This document shows, piece after piece, positions 24,836 to 35,197 of a stretch of DNA of 64,000 bases. The translations under genes and the position numbers were made by a program. The notes under the pieces were generated by a model that had not been told where the DNA came from, made no database searches, and saw nothing but the letters and a program-made list of their open reading frames with translations. Within the stretch, counting starts at the first letter, position 1, and each line of letters opens with the position of its first letter. This stretch comes from Marsupella aquatica (taxonomy: Eukaryota > Marchantiophyta): NCBI GenBank assembly GCA_973895155.1, contig OZ316898.1:18910001-18974000 (forward strand), read 5' to 3'.

Positions 24836-25824
24836 TTACATTTTGTACCTACTCTAACTGGTAAAAAGGACAAAAAAATTGGAACCCAATTGGAAAGGTT
24901 AGTTTAGTGTTGTTTGGTCATGGCTTGGTTATTCATAATTGTCGTGAACGACTCCAGAGTGAATATTTAAAAGCCAGGACAGGCTAAAATTGGGAATAAT
25001 TGATGAAAAACATTAAAAAATTGGAATTCGAAAACATCTCGATCGCACGCCCGAGCCTATGCCACCTCGATGGAATTTTAATAATTAGAAACCAGATTCA
25101 CAGCCTGATGGCACGAGGAATACAGCTACAGGACGAGGGGGCAGCTGTACTGCTTGTTTGTGGAACAAGTGTTAGAAGTTTTGTGAGATCGAGAAAGTAA
25201 AAAACATGACAAAACAACCAAAACATGAAACCCATCGATGGAGACCAACACCGCCAAGTCAATCTGCCCATGTGATGATTATTATGATGATTGAGGACTT
25301 GCGTGGTAAGGTTGGCTTGATAAGAAACGGGGGCACTTGTGACTTTTTTTAATTCTGTCATATAAGCCCTGAAAACTCATTGATGACTTTAGGACTGTCC
25401 ATCAAATCCATGTGTTGCCCTTAAAAAATGAAGACTTGATCATTTTCCATTGTTAAAGGCTTAGTCTGAACCCCACTTTTGGCTGAGGTTTGTGTTGATC
25501 ACACTACATCCCAAGGGGACTCAAGTGCACCTCAGCCTCACATGGCCTACCACTACACTCATTGTTGGACAAAAATAGAGGCCTCATTCCTGATATTTAC
25601 CTTTCTATCATTGCGCATTGTTTGGGCAGCAACCTGCTGGCAGCTCACGAGGACAGCCATATATGAATTTCAAGGGAATCGTCATTCCAAATCTTTTTTT
25701 GACCCCAGCAAATGGCAGAGTTGTATTCTTGTTATAAAGATATATTTGTAGACCAAAACTCTCTTGAAATGAAGTATAATCCCTTGAATGAAGGAGACCA
25801 GGTTTGAAATTGTTTTGATCAGGG

Positions 25825-26075
25825 TAATTTTAAGGTTTTTCTTTTTAGCCAGGGTATGAGTCACCTCGTGTGAAGGAGAGATACTACGAATTTCCTTGTC
25901 TGGTTTTTGTAGACTTACATATGGCCATTAGATCTCCTTAGATCTACAGTAAGTAACAATTGGATTCTAGCAAATGGGCCTGTGACTAGTTGGAAAACTA
26001 GCAAAACGATTTGCCAAAAGTGGTGAAGAAATTTTTTTAGTGGGGTTGAATTCGGCAATTTTTACAACTAAAATA
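25825..26075 (+). repeat. Dispersed repeat family R1, copy 3
   Basis: Begins with AAGGTTTTTCTTTTTAGCCA and includes ATTAGATCTCCTTAGATCTA, GGGCCTGTGACTAGTTGG and TTTGCCAAAAGTGG in the family order. Confidence 0.6.
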
Positions 26076-26139
26076 ACACTCAGATTCTAAACAAACCAAA
26101 TAGTCCACACCAGCATTTCCTTCTGCACACTGTTTGGCG

Positions 26140-26236
26140 CGTAGGATAAGTAGACACCATACTTGAATGGACGCTCAAGTTTTTGTAAAGCAAGTAGACA
26201 CCATACTTGAATGGACACTCAAGTTGTTGTAAAGCC
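26140..26236 (+). repeat. Tandem duplication of 54 bp
   Basis: AAGTAGACACCATACTTGAA and the sequence after it occur twice, head to tail, with few differences. Confidence 0.9.
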
Positions 26237-26631
26237 AATTCCATTTATTTTCACTCACTGTACAATCCAATTTAATCCCAAACGGAATAAAAGAGCAATG
26301 GGCCTGATCGTCTAGAGATAATCCCAAAGTAAAACTGCCCAACATCTTGTAAAATCCACCCTTAGTTGCCTCTTGTGAGGAGTACGTTTCCTGTTCACGT
26401 TGTTGCCTGAACCACTAATTCTATGGAGGGCAGTGGCACCCACCACCAATTGCTGAATGCCCGAATTCCATTCTCATATGACACTCTAACATGCACATAA
26501 CTCACTGCATGACCTTATGCGGAAAAGACACCATCTCCTCACCTTGTAGAGAGCAAACAGAGCTAACAGTTGTCGCCACGACATTTACTCCTCCTCTTGT
26601 GGTGCATTGATAGCTGTTGGGGAGACCAGCT

Positions 26632-26895
26632 CAATTTAAAAGGTTTTTCCTTTTTTAAGCCAGAGTGGCTAATGTCATCGTTAGTGGAGTCTGAAGATTC
26701 TTCCTTATATATTTTCCCTAGATCAATATTTTTTGTTAGCTCTCCATGGATATGAAGAGAACCGCCAAATTCTGGCAAAGGGGTTCCATGGCTAAGTGGA
26801 AAAACTGGATAGTCAAAGACTACAAATCTGGCTAATTTCTGCCAAAAGTGGCAAATGCTTTTCAGTGGGGTGAAATTTGGCAATGTTTTGTACTT
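26632..26895 (+). repeat. Dispersed repeat family R1, copy 4
   Basis: AAAGGTTTTTCCTTTTTTAA, GCCAGAGTGGCTAATG and TGCCAAAAGTGGCAAATG are present in family order; the middle is diverged. Confidence 0.55.
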
Positions 26896-27084
26896 CAAAA
26901 ATTACTTGTGGCAGACCCTTTCCCTGTGCAGATTTTGGGGCCATTTCAGGAAAAGGAAGGAAGAGTGGCACAATTCGTTTCAAGTCCAGTAGATGCTCCT
27001 GAAAGAGGAGACGGCTCAAACCACAAATGATGGATGGTGCATATGGCTTCCCCATTTTGGGGGGTTTCCTGGTTGAAGATCAAA

Positions 27085-27400
27085 GTACTTTATAGGGATT
27101 TTACTTTTTAAGAAAGGGTGACTAATGTTACCTCCTGAGGAGAACATGCTAAGAATATTCAATAGAATCTTCATTAATTTATGACACTTTAGATCTCCCT
27201 AGATCTAAAGACAAAGGTCAAATTCTGGCTAATGGTTCTGTGAATAGGTGATAACTTGCCTATCCAAGAAAATTCTTGGAATTGTTATAATTAATCTAGG
27301 GGAGCACTTTTGGCAAAACAAAACACGGGCAAAGTTTGCCAAAAGTGGCAAAAACTCTTTGGTGAAGTGGAAATTTGGCAAATTCTCACCAAAAAATGTT
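27085..27400 (+). repeat. Dispersed repeat family R1, copy 5
   Basis: Carries a TTTTACTTTTTAAGAAAG phrase, TTTAGATCTCCCTAGATCTA, AAATTCTGGCTAATGG and TTTGCCAAAAGTGGCAAA in family order. Confidence 0.6.
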
Positions 27401-28734
27401 GGTAACTATGTGCATTGTTTATAATTTGCTTCACTCGATCTTCATCACTGCAATGAGTGCGATACATACCTTAGTCATAATTTGGTTTTTGCAGATGAGG
27501 AATAATTTCAATGAAAATTGGAGCCCAATATAAAACCTTGACCTCTCAGAATTGGTGGGCTGGAAGCTATGCAGGCAGTGTTGGGAGAGGGCCAGGAAAT
27601 TGAACTTCAGCACAACAAACCCCAAAAACTTTGCATGAAGCTAAATGCGCAAATGCATGTTTTGGCTAAGTATCACTATTGTACCTTCAATTTGTACTGG
27701 ACTGCTGTATACTTAGACAGGGTATGTTCATTTTTGGTATGTGATACACAGGAAGGCTCTTGCTTTCTTTATTCGAGGCAACGATGTGCATAACTTTGTT
27801 GTGGCAATGTGGCTTTTGCCCACTTCTTGATACTGTTAGTCTTCCACTTTCCATGGTTGACTAGGATTGGGCTTTGGTCAAGCCCATTAATAGGAACACA
27901 AAGCATGGCTGCCTGACTCAAATGCAAAGATTCGTGGGTTGAGGGTTGAGTGAGGGCCCCATCTGCAAGCTGATTGTGGTACGGCCATCAGCCCATTACG
28001 CTCAATGAGACAACTGAAGTCTACATTTTTGCTTTTCAAATTAGGGAACAATGACCAAAATATCTAGACCTAGATTTGACTTTTACTCAACAATTAACAT
28101 TGCTTGACATCAAAAGTCTCTGAAGCATCCTCAAATAAGCATTGTACAAGTTTTTTCACGATCCACAAACACAACCTTAAATTTACCCAGGGACAGAAAA
28201 TGTCAATAATTATTTAAATAGTTATTGTGACAACCTCTAAGGTATACTTTGGCCAGTTTGTCCATGAGCCTTGTCCGGTGGTGCTGGTGTTTCAACTTTC
28301 AACCCACCATTGATTTCTGAAATAGGCAAAGTAATGTGTTTGATTTGATCCAAATTTAGGAGATCCAAGGGCATCCCACCACCTGGCTAGGGCGATGCAA
28401 ATGGTTTGGGGTCCCACCTAAGGCTTTATTTTCCTTTATTAACAGGCCCTATATACCTCCGTAGCCCTTTACACATATAGATGTGTCCTTTTAAGTACAG
28501 TACAGAACATGCTAATCACCAGGGGCAGGGCCTCTCAAACCTCGATGGTAAATGATTTCTTGGCTATTACTAGATGTAAGCAGACTGATATGAAGCCTGA
28601 CTCGAGCCCTGACTTTGAGTTGTGCCCTCGGTTAGAGGATCCATTCTAGACAATATGCCCAAGAAGTAGCTTATGATTGCACCTTATTAATCAAACAATA
28701 ATTATTTTGAATTAATTTTTTCCAATCTGTTTAG

Positions 28735-28945
28735 GGCCATAAGCAAAGTCGTAAGACCTTCATTAGTTTAGCAATAAATCTACTTATGGCTACTTTATGT
28801 GCAAGGAGATCCGCTAGTTTTTTGCACATGTGGTCTGTGGCTAGGTCAGAAAATAGCTAATCAAAGACAAGAGACATGGGATTTGTTGCCAAAAATGACA
28901 AAAACTTTCAAGTGAGGTGGAACCTGGCAAAAATTTGTGACTAAA
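28735..28945 (+). repeat. Dispersed repeat family R1, copy 6 (partial)
   Basis: Only the second half is clear: a GTGGTCTGTGGCTAGGTC phrase, TTGCCAAAAATGACAAAAAC and a GTGAGGTGGAACCTGGCAAA phrase. Confidence 0.45.
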
Positions 28946-29938
28946 GAAGACGCTGGTCCTCATGACTACCTTAGCCGCAAACTTGCTCTAAGCATGGTAT
29001 TGAAGTGCCTGATGGCTCACATGTTTAATGGGAAGGCCGGGATTTGGCACAGCTGTGTGATGAGTAACACTATCTTCTGGCAGCATGATTAAGGTAAAGT
29101 TGTCACCTTATTAAAGAGTTTCCTTTGGTACCAAGTTTGACAAAACATTCCCTAAGACTTTCTCCCTGGAACTGAACGTTTCAGTATTTTTTTATTTCAG
29201 CTTTTAAGTATCTTGCCACACAGTGGTTCTCTTCTGAGGGTCCCTCTTTTCCCCCTATTCCTTGCCCCCTCTTTTGGCAAGCCGGTTGGGAGGTCCCTTC
29301 TCTTCTCTCTAGGAGTGCTCCTTCTATCAGCTTCCTTAATTGGTTTTTCTCTCCCCTGTCCTCCTTCTCCTCAGGCAGGGTCCTTGTTTTCGGTTCCTTG
29401 GAATAAAGGTGTGCATTTTTACTCTCCCCCCTCCCACTTAATCCTGTTTCTTAGTATGCATAATTCTGCCACAATTTTTTAATGTGGATACCACACAACA
29501 AGAAGGGTACTTGGAAAAATATTTCATTAAGGTAATCATATATGACAATAGTGGCAATATTTTATTATTTATTTTCACTTTATTCCGCGTGAAAGCCACG
29601 GATGGTGTGGGGAGATATCAGATCAAGAAAAACACTCCAAACATACACTTGCTCAATAGTTACGTGGTTCGCCTCAAGGTTGGCTACGTCCACGGGAAGA
29701 CAAAGCTTTATTAATGGTTATGTGTCTACTCAAACATCATCATAGCTTTCATTTCTTCAAGCTCTCATCTCTTGTTATATGCTATGTATTCTCTCTCTAT
29801 GGGGAGAGTTCTCTTGTGTGTGTTCTCACACCACATAGAACTTGGAAAGATAAGGACCAATCTTCAACTAGGGTTAGAGTAAACCCTAGTTAACATACTA
29901 ACCACCATAGTTCAACCCAAGACTGAGTTAACCTCTAC

Positions 29939-30723
29939 AGATGGGAGAACGCGCAGGTCACAAACGGCAAAACAACATCCAGGGGATGAAAAAAGGGCAC
30001 AAAGAGCCCACAAAGGAACTACAAGTAGGGACAGGGCACCCAAAAATCTGCCCAAGCACCCCAACTTAAACAAGCTGTACGCAAAGTAGCACAGGATTGC
30101 CATTCCCTATCACTCAAACAAAGCAAACCTGGACACAGAAAAGGCAAGCAGGGTAGCAAGTCCTAGGTGAGATGATAACAGCAGAGTCAGTCAGCAGAGT
30201 CAGTCCACAGAGTCAGAGTATCTGGTGGCAGAGACCAAGGAATCCATCCAAGGTAAGTGGTGCTCAGTATCATCAATCACGAAAGTGGAGTCACTAAATC
30301 AGCCAGCCAAAGGAAAAACCTAATCAGAGACATTGCTCTCAGGAGAGCAAGAGAGGCCTGGAACAAAGGGTTAGAAGACGAGCACGTTTGCAGCAAGCTC
30401 TTCTCTTGCCCTATGTAGTCTCACCCGCCGATTCCCCGCGACAGCAGCCGCACCCACAGCAGACAGGTGGTTAAGAGCTTCAGCAAGAGTCTTGTTTTGG
30501 TTAAGGCTGGGCGATTCCTAAGTGTGAAGGTCTGCCCATTCCGTGCAAGCCAAATGGTCCACAGTACCTGGTAAATCAGATAGAGCTGGAGGGTATTAGG
30601 GAACCTAGATCTCAGGCAGGTGCCCAGCAAGTTCACAAGTTTAAACCCCAGTTCGATGCATTCACCATTCAGCCAGTCGTGGGTAATCAGCCAACACTGG
30701 TCGGCATATGGGCATGCAATATT
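29939..30723 (-). mobile_element. LINE (non-LTR retrotransposon) 3'-end remnant
   Basis: On the minus strand an open frame from 30,723 to a stop at 30,421 resembles the C-terminal part of plant LINE ORF2, the zinc-binding reverse-transcriptase tail. It carries HDWLNGE, then LIYQVLWTIWLARNGQTF, close to the usual W-x-IWLARN signature. The frame has a stop just upstream and no reverse transcriptase before it, so the element is 5'-truncated. The sequence from 30,420 down to 29,939 would be its 3' UTR and is repeated at 24,055-24,350. Confidence 0.6.
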
Positions 30724-31329
30724 CTAAATATTGTAAGACAATAGCAGCATTGTAATTTCAAATCAATCTAGTGCCATTATAATGAAAAACTTTCCTTTAT
30801 TTATTGCACTAACCTGAACAGCCCTACCCTTGAAACTAAAGCCCGGATGAACCTCCATTTTGTATATGAAGCCCAGATGGACTGGGAAAGCTTGGATGGA
30901 CTTGCTCAGAACATTTAAACTGACTTAGATGACATTGTTTACACTGTTGACTGAAGTGTGACCTGTAAATGATCTCCGTACCGGTTACAGCCTGTTTCAA
31001 TTACATTACTCCACCGGTTTCCTGGGTAACTTGACTACTTGACTACCTTGAACCCTGAAAGATGTCAATAAGTCATGTCATTACTCATGATCACCATGAA
31101 CTCTTGATTACTTTCTCCCCAAGGTAGTCAAAAGTGTAACTGCAATTCACAACCGGTTCGTTTTTCTTTTTGGTGTAAAAGCAATGATCGTTTTACACTG
31201 TCCGTGGGATGGGCAGAGACATTGGTGCATCCGGCTTTTGTTTCCCTTGACAAACAATGTCTAAGTGAAATATATCTTATCGAGTAAGGAGTACTTATCA
31301 TGTAAATAATGGCTTCCTTCGATTGAGTC

Positions 31330-31615
31330 CTCGCCCAGAATTCCTGAACCCTTCCAAATCAGGCGTCGGCCCGTTACACAGGCAGAACAGGGGCACGCGA
31401 GTCAAGAGTATCATATAAAATCCAGTCCGAGCTCAAATGGCAGCCGAAAAGTTGGGCGAGAGTCCCCGCCCAGGATTCCTGAATCCCCTCCCCAAAAAAA
31501 GGCGCCTGCCCGTTGCAGAGGAATACGGAGGCACGCGACTCCAGAGCATCGTATCGTATAAAATCATGAAATCCAGTCCCAGTTGAATGGGCAGCCAAAA
31601 GTTGTGCGAGTGACT
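31330..31615 (+). repeat. Imperfect tandem duplication of about 130-150 bp
   Basis: Both copies contain CGCCCAG(A/G)ATTCCTGAA, GGCACGCGA, a TATAAAATC phrase, AATCCAGTCC and GGCAGCC(G/A)AAAAGTTG. Confidence 0.8.
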
Positions 31616-32699
31616 GAGTGAGCGACGGTTTGGTGTGCGGTGGGTGAGCGGGAAAGTCGACTCCTCTACAGTGTATTTACCGTGCTGGTGCAATAAAATT
31701 CAGTTGACTTGAGTTGGAGTTGGGGGGGGGTGTGGCGCAGACACCATAAAGAGTTATTCAGTGCTAATTAGGCTCGCCCTAAAAACAATTACTTTAATCC
31801 ATTTTTGGCGCTCCACTAAAAAATGGGACTCTTTCCAAAATGGTGTGCTTGAAACGACAATCTGTCGCGCATAAGTGCACTGGGTATAAGTGCATTCTGT
31901 GATTAACTGCATAACTGCAGGCATGCTGTGTAGTCCACTAATATTACAATACTCTCCTTTCGAAAATGCACCGTGCATAAATGTAAGTGAACCCTCTCCA
32001 AACTATAAATGTATATGTGCATTTTTATAAGTGTACACATGGAATGCACACATAAGATGCATTTATTGATAAGTTTAATAGACAATTACATAAAGAAGTT
32101 CTACGGACTTATCCAGTTGACACATGTAATCTACAGGCTCAGGATATAATAGAGCCTAACAAGTGACTTGACAACTTATTAGGAAGTGCAACCTTGCACT
32201 ATAGGGAAGTACATAAAGCATATCCCATATATTTATAATGTTGAAAACAGGTTTGGGATAGTGAAGTGAAGTACTGGGAAAACGATTGGCCGCTACTGAA
32301 GTGAAGTACTAGAAAACTGGACTGAATTTTTGTTTTGGGAAGTCTGGAAACAAGTACAAATGACAATGCAATTGAGAATCTGGAACCAATTTACTATTAT
32401 AGAGTAAAGGCATGAAAACACTCAAGTTGAGATTGTGCAGGAGCGCAGATGCACTCGTTGAGACTGTAAACATGTCTTTCAAAGCACGAAAGGAGAAAAT
32501 CACTAATGCCTCAAGGGTCTAGATGGGAAACTATGTGAGGCACATCTAAGCTATCTAGAGGAAAGCCATCAGATCTTCGAAGATCTGGCCAAATCCAACT
32601 CCACCTAGACACGGATTTTGGCAAATCCAGCTACAGCTGAATGCAGATTTCAGTTACTTGGACTTATGTATCCCCTTAGTTTGTATGTGCATCGTCCAG

Positions 32700-32812
32700 T
32701 AATTGTTGGAGGACGTAACATTTTGGCCAAAAGTAGCCAACCTAAAATTCACTGCTTTGTTGGAGGACGTAACATTTTGGCCAAGATTAGCCAACCTAAA
32801 ATTCACTGCTTG
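32700..32812 (+). repeat. Tandem duplication of about 59 bp
   Basis: TTGTTGGAGGACGTAACATT and its continuation to AAAATTCACTGCTT occur twice with one or two differences. Confidence 0.92.
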
Positions 32813-32929
32813 CCCTCCTTGGGCCACAAGAAAAGGGGGCCCAGCATTATGGAGTGAAGAGAAGTAGACTTTTGAAAGCTTTCCTCACTTTTGAAAGCTT
32901 TCTTCACTTTTCTGTCTCATTAGCCAGTG

Positions 32930-33215
32930 TCCCACCTAATTACAGGCCCCCTTAGCCAGAATAGAATGGTCACCCTTAAATCTAGGGAGATCTGACGGCC
33001 AGAAAAACAATTAGATAAAGAATATTTTAAGCATCTTCCCCTTCGCCCAGTGTACATGGGCCTCATCCACATTGCCACATTGGCCTCATCCACAAATTTA
33101 GGCAGATCTGACAGTCAGGAAAATAATTAGATAAAGAATATTGTGAGCATCTTCTCCTTCACACACAGTGAACATTGGCCACTGGCGAAAAAGTGAAAAC
33201 CTTAAAAGAAATAGG
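32930..33215 (-). repeat. Dispersed repeat family R1, copy 7 (internally duplicated)
   Basis: This copy is inverted relative to copies 1-6. CCCTTAAATCTAGGGAGATC and a TAGATAAAGAATATT phrase are followed by a second copy of the latter at about 33,128, then GGCCACTGGCGAAAAAGTGA near the end. Confidence 0.6.
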
Positions 33216-35197
33216 CTGAAGAGGAGTGGAGAGGCAAACCATCCGAGGCGAAACATCCGCCTGTGCTGCCCCGGTCTGCCCTATCCGAGGCGAAACATCT
33301 GCCTGTGCTGCCCGGGTCTGCTCTGCCCGCGCGCCGGCCACAGTGGGCCTTCTGGGTGCTGGTCAAGGACGAGATCAGGACTTTTCTTTGTGGGCCGGAG
33401 AAGGCAGAAAAGAAAAGAAAAAACGGGAGAGGGAAGGCCGCTGCCCGGCTCCGCCACTGAGAACGCACGCGCTTGTACTCTCTTCTGCGTGGACTGCTTC
33501 GTGGGTAGCCCAGAGCGGACCGGACCAGAGCAGACCAGAGCAGACCGGATCGGACCGAACTGGACCGGACCAGAAAGAATGAGTAGGCAGACTGACTGAC
33601 TTACTGACTGAATGACTGACTGACTGACAGGCCGATCACTGACTGGCGAGTGACGCGAGTGACGCGAGTGAGAGCGACAGGGGCAGCAGCCCAGCCCATT
33701 CCAGCAGCGAGAGTTTGTTGAGGAGGGGGCAGTCAATCTCTTCGCTAATCGACTATTCCATTCTCGAGTTAGAAGTTTAATAAGGCATATTACAATAATA
33801 GTAGTGGGCAGTGGAGTGGAGTGGAGTGGAGTGGAGAGGAGGCGCTGTAGAGGAGGGAGAGAGAGGGAGAAAAGAGGGACGCGGGAGGGGAGGGGAGGCC
33901 CCACAAGGGTAAACAAACAACATGCTGGGACGGAGGAGGAGGAGGAAGAGGACCACGTGTAGTACTAGGTGGCTGCTGTCTGGTTGGGTTGTTCACGCTG
34001 TTTATGGGATTTGGGTGAGCGAGAGAGTGATGAGTGTGAGAGTGTGAGAGAGAGAGAGAGGGAGTAAAGCGTATCATTCCGTTGTTTGACAGCGTCCTTA
34101 GTTTGTTTCGAGAGAACGAGAAGAACGAGGAGAACGAAGAGACCGAAGAGCAGCGGACGAAGAAGGGAAGGGAAGGGAAGGGACGCGTAAGTGGGCGAGG
34201 GATTGGGCTTTTCAAAGCTCGGCTTGGGTATGATCGGAAGGTTGCTTTGACTCGCTGGCTGACTGTGGGTCTGCGGGAAGGTGGGAATTTTGGCTTTGGT
34301 GTCGAGAAGGTCGTGGCGAAATCAAGAAGGGGGCATTGGAGAATCGGAGGAGAGGCAGGGAGAAGGAAGGGTGGTGCGGCTCTGATTGACTCACTTGACT
34401 CACTGCTTTTCGGTTTAGCATCTTGAATTGAGGCGAATTCCGGGAGTATTGCTTCTGTGTGCGTGTGTGTTTGTGGGTGTTGGGGTGAGGTGAGGAAGAC
34501 GAGGACGAGGAGGATTTCGAGGAGTAAGAGTAGGGGGTGGAGGAGGAGTTTGTTTGCAATTCTTCATTGGCGTGACGGAATCGGACAGCAAGGAGCAGTA
34601 GGAGCAGGAAATGGCCGGGAAGACGAGGGTTGGTGTGATTCGTAGAAGATGATGGAGGTTTGACCTCCTCATTTTCTCCCTGGTGCACACCTCTTGTTGA
34701 CAGCCAGCAGTGTTGTCAATTCGAGCGCCAGTCACATCGCATTCATTTGTTCCTCCCTTGGTATACGTACCAGTGCATAAAAAAGCAGCAGCAGCTAAAG
34801 CAGGAGGAGCAGCAGCAGCAGCAGAAGGAGGAGCGACGAGAACATGTCGGTGGGAGAGTTCTTTACTGTTAGTTAGGACGTCCCTTGTCACCCCTCCATT
34901 GGATTCTCTGGGAATTCCAGCAGCGTGGTGATCCTTGGTGTGGGGGGTGGGTTGGGTGGAGGTAGCGGTAGGAGAGAAGGCCTGGCCGATCACAGTGGTT
35001 GATCTTTCGTTGCAGATTGAGGGAGTGGAGGAAGGATCCACTTAGCAGCCAGCCGAGTAGACTCTTCACGACGAGGGTCTGACTTGAGATCCGGGGATGG
35101 TAAGCTGATCAGGGACTGAGATAGACAGACAACACAACAACTGGTGGTACGAGGGGTAGTAAACTAGCTGGTGTACGAGGCTGAAGGAGGCGGACTG
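33216..35197 (+). promoter_or_regulatory. Promoter and leader region of the MED26-like gene, rich in simple repeats
   Basis: This GC-richer stretch upstream of the MED26 start holds a succession of short tandem motifs: GGACCAGAGCAGACC-type repeats (33,515-33,575), GACT repeats (33,585-33,630), GTGACGCGA (33,650-33,670), GGAGT repeats (33,808-33,840), GA runs (33,855-34,060) and AGGGA repeats (34,167-34,180). A donor (ACGC|GTAAGTGG) near 34,187 and an acceptor (CGTTGCAG) near 35,015 could bound a leader intron. A second donor (GATG|GTAAGC) lies near 35,100. Long ORFs on either strand here are low-complexity and are not called. Confidence 0.5.

Larger units (their letters stand above)
18873..33215. 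other. Gene-poor region built of small repeats and LINE remnants
   Basis: Beyond the repeats listed separately I see no supportable gene. Small ORFs in this stretch lack recognisable domains and mostly coincide with dispersed repeats. At about 20,105-20,165 the phrase ACCAATTTGG(T/C)GGG occurs twice in direct orientation. AT-rich sequence dominates. Confidence 0.4.

Noticed and set aside
29213-29482. 89-codon hydrophobic ORF
   Set aside because: Pyrimidine-rich sequence gives Leu/Ser/Pro-rich frames; no signal peptide architecture or homologue recognised.
33281-33916. 211-codon minus-strand ORF upstream of MED26
   Set aside because: The translation is a string of simple repeats (SQSVSQSV, STPLHSTPLP) from microsatellites; no domain.
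34415-35041. 208-codon minus-strand ORF in the MED26 leader
   Set aside because: Low-complexity Ser/Thr/Pro-rich translation of the GA/CT-biased leader on the opposite strand.
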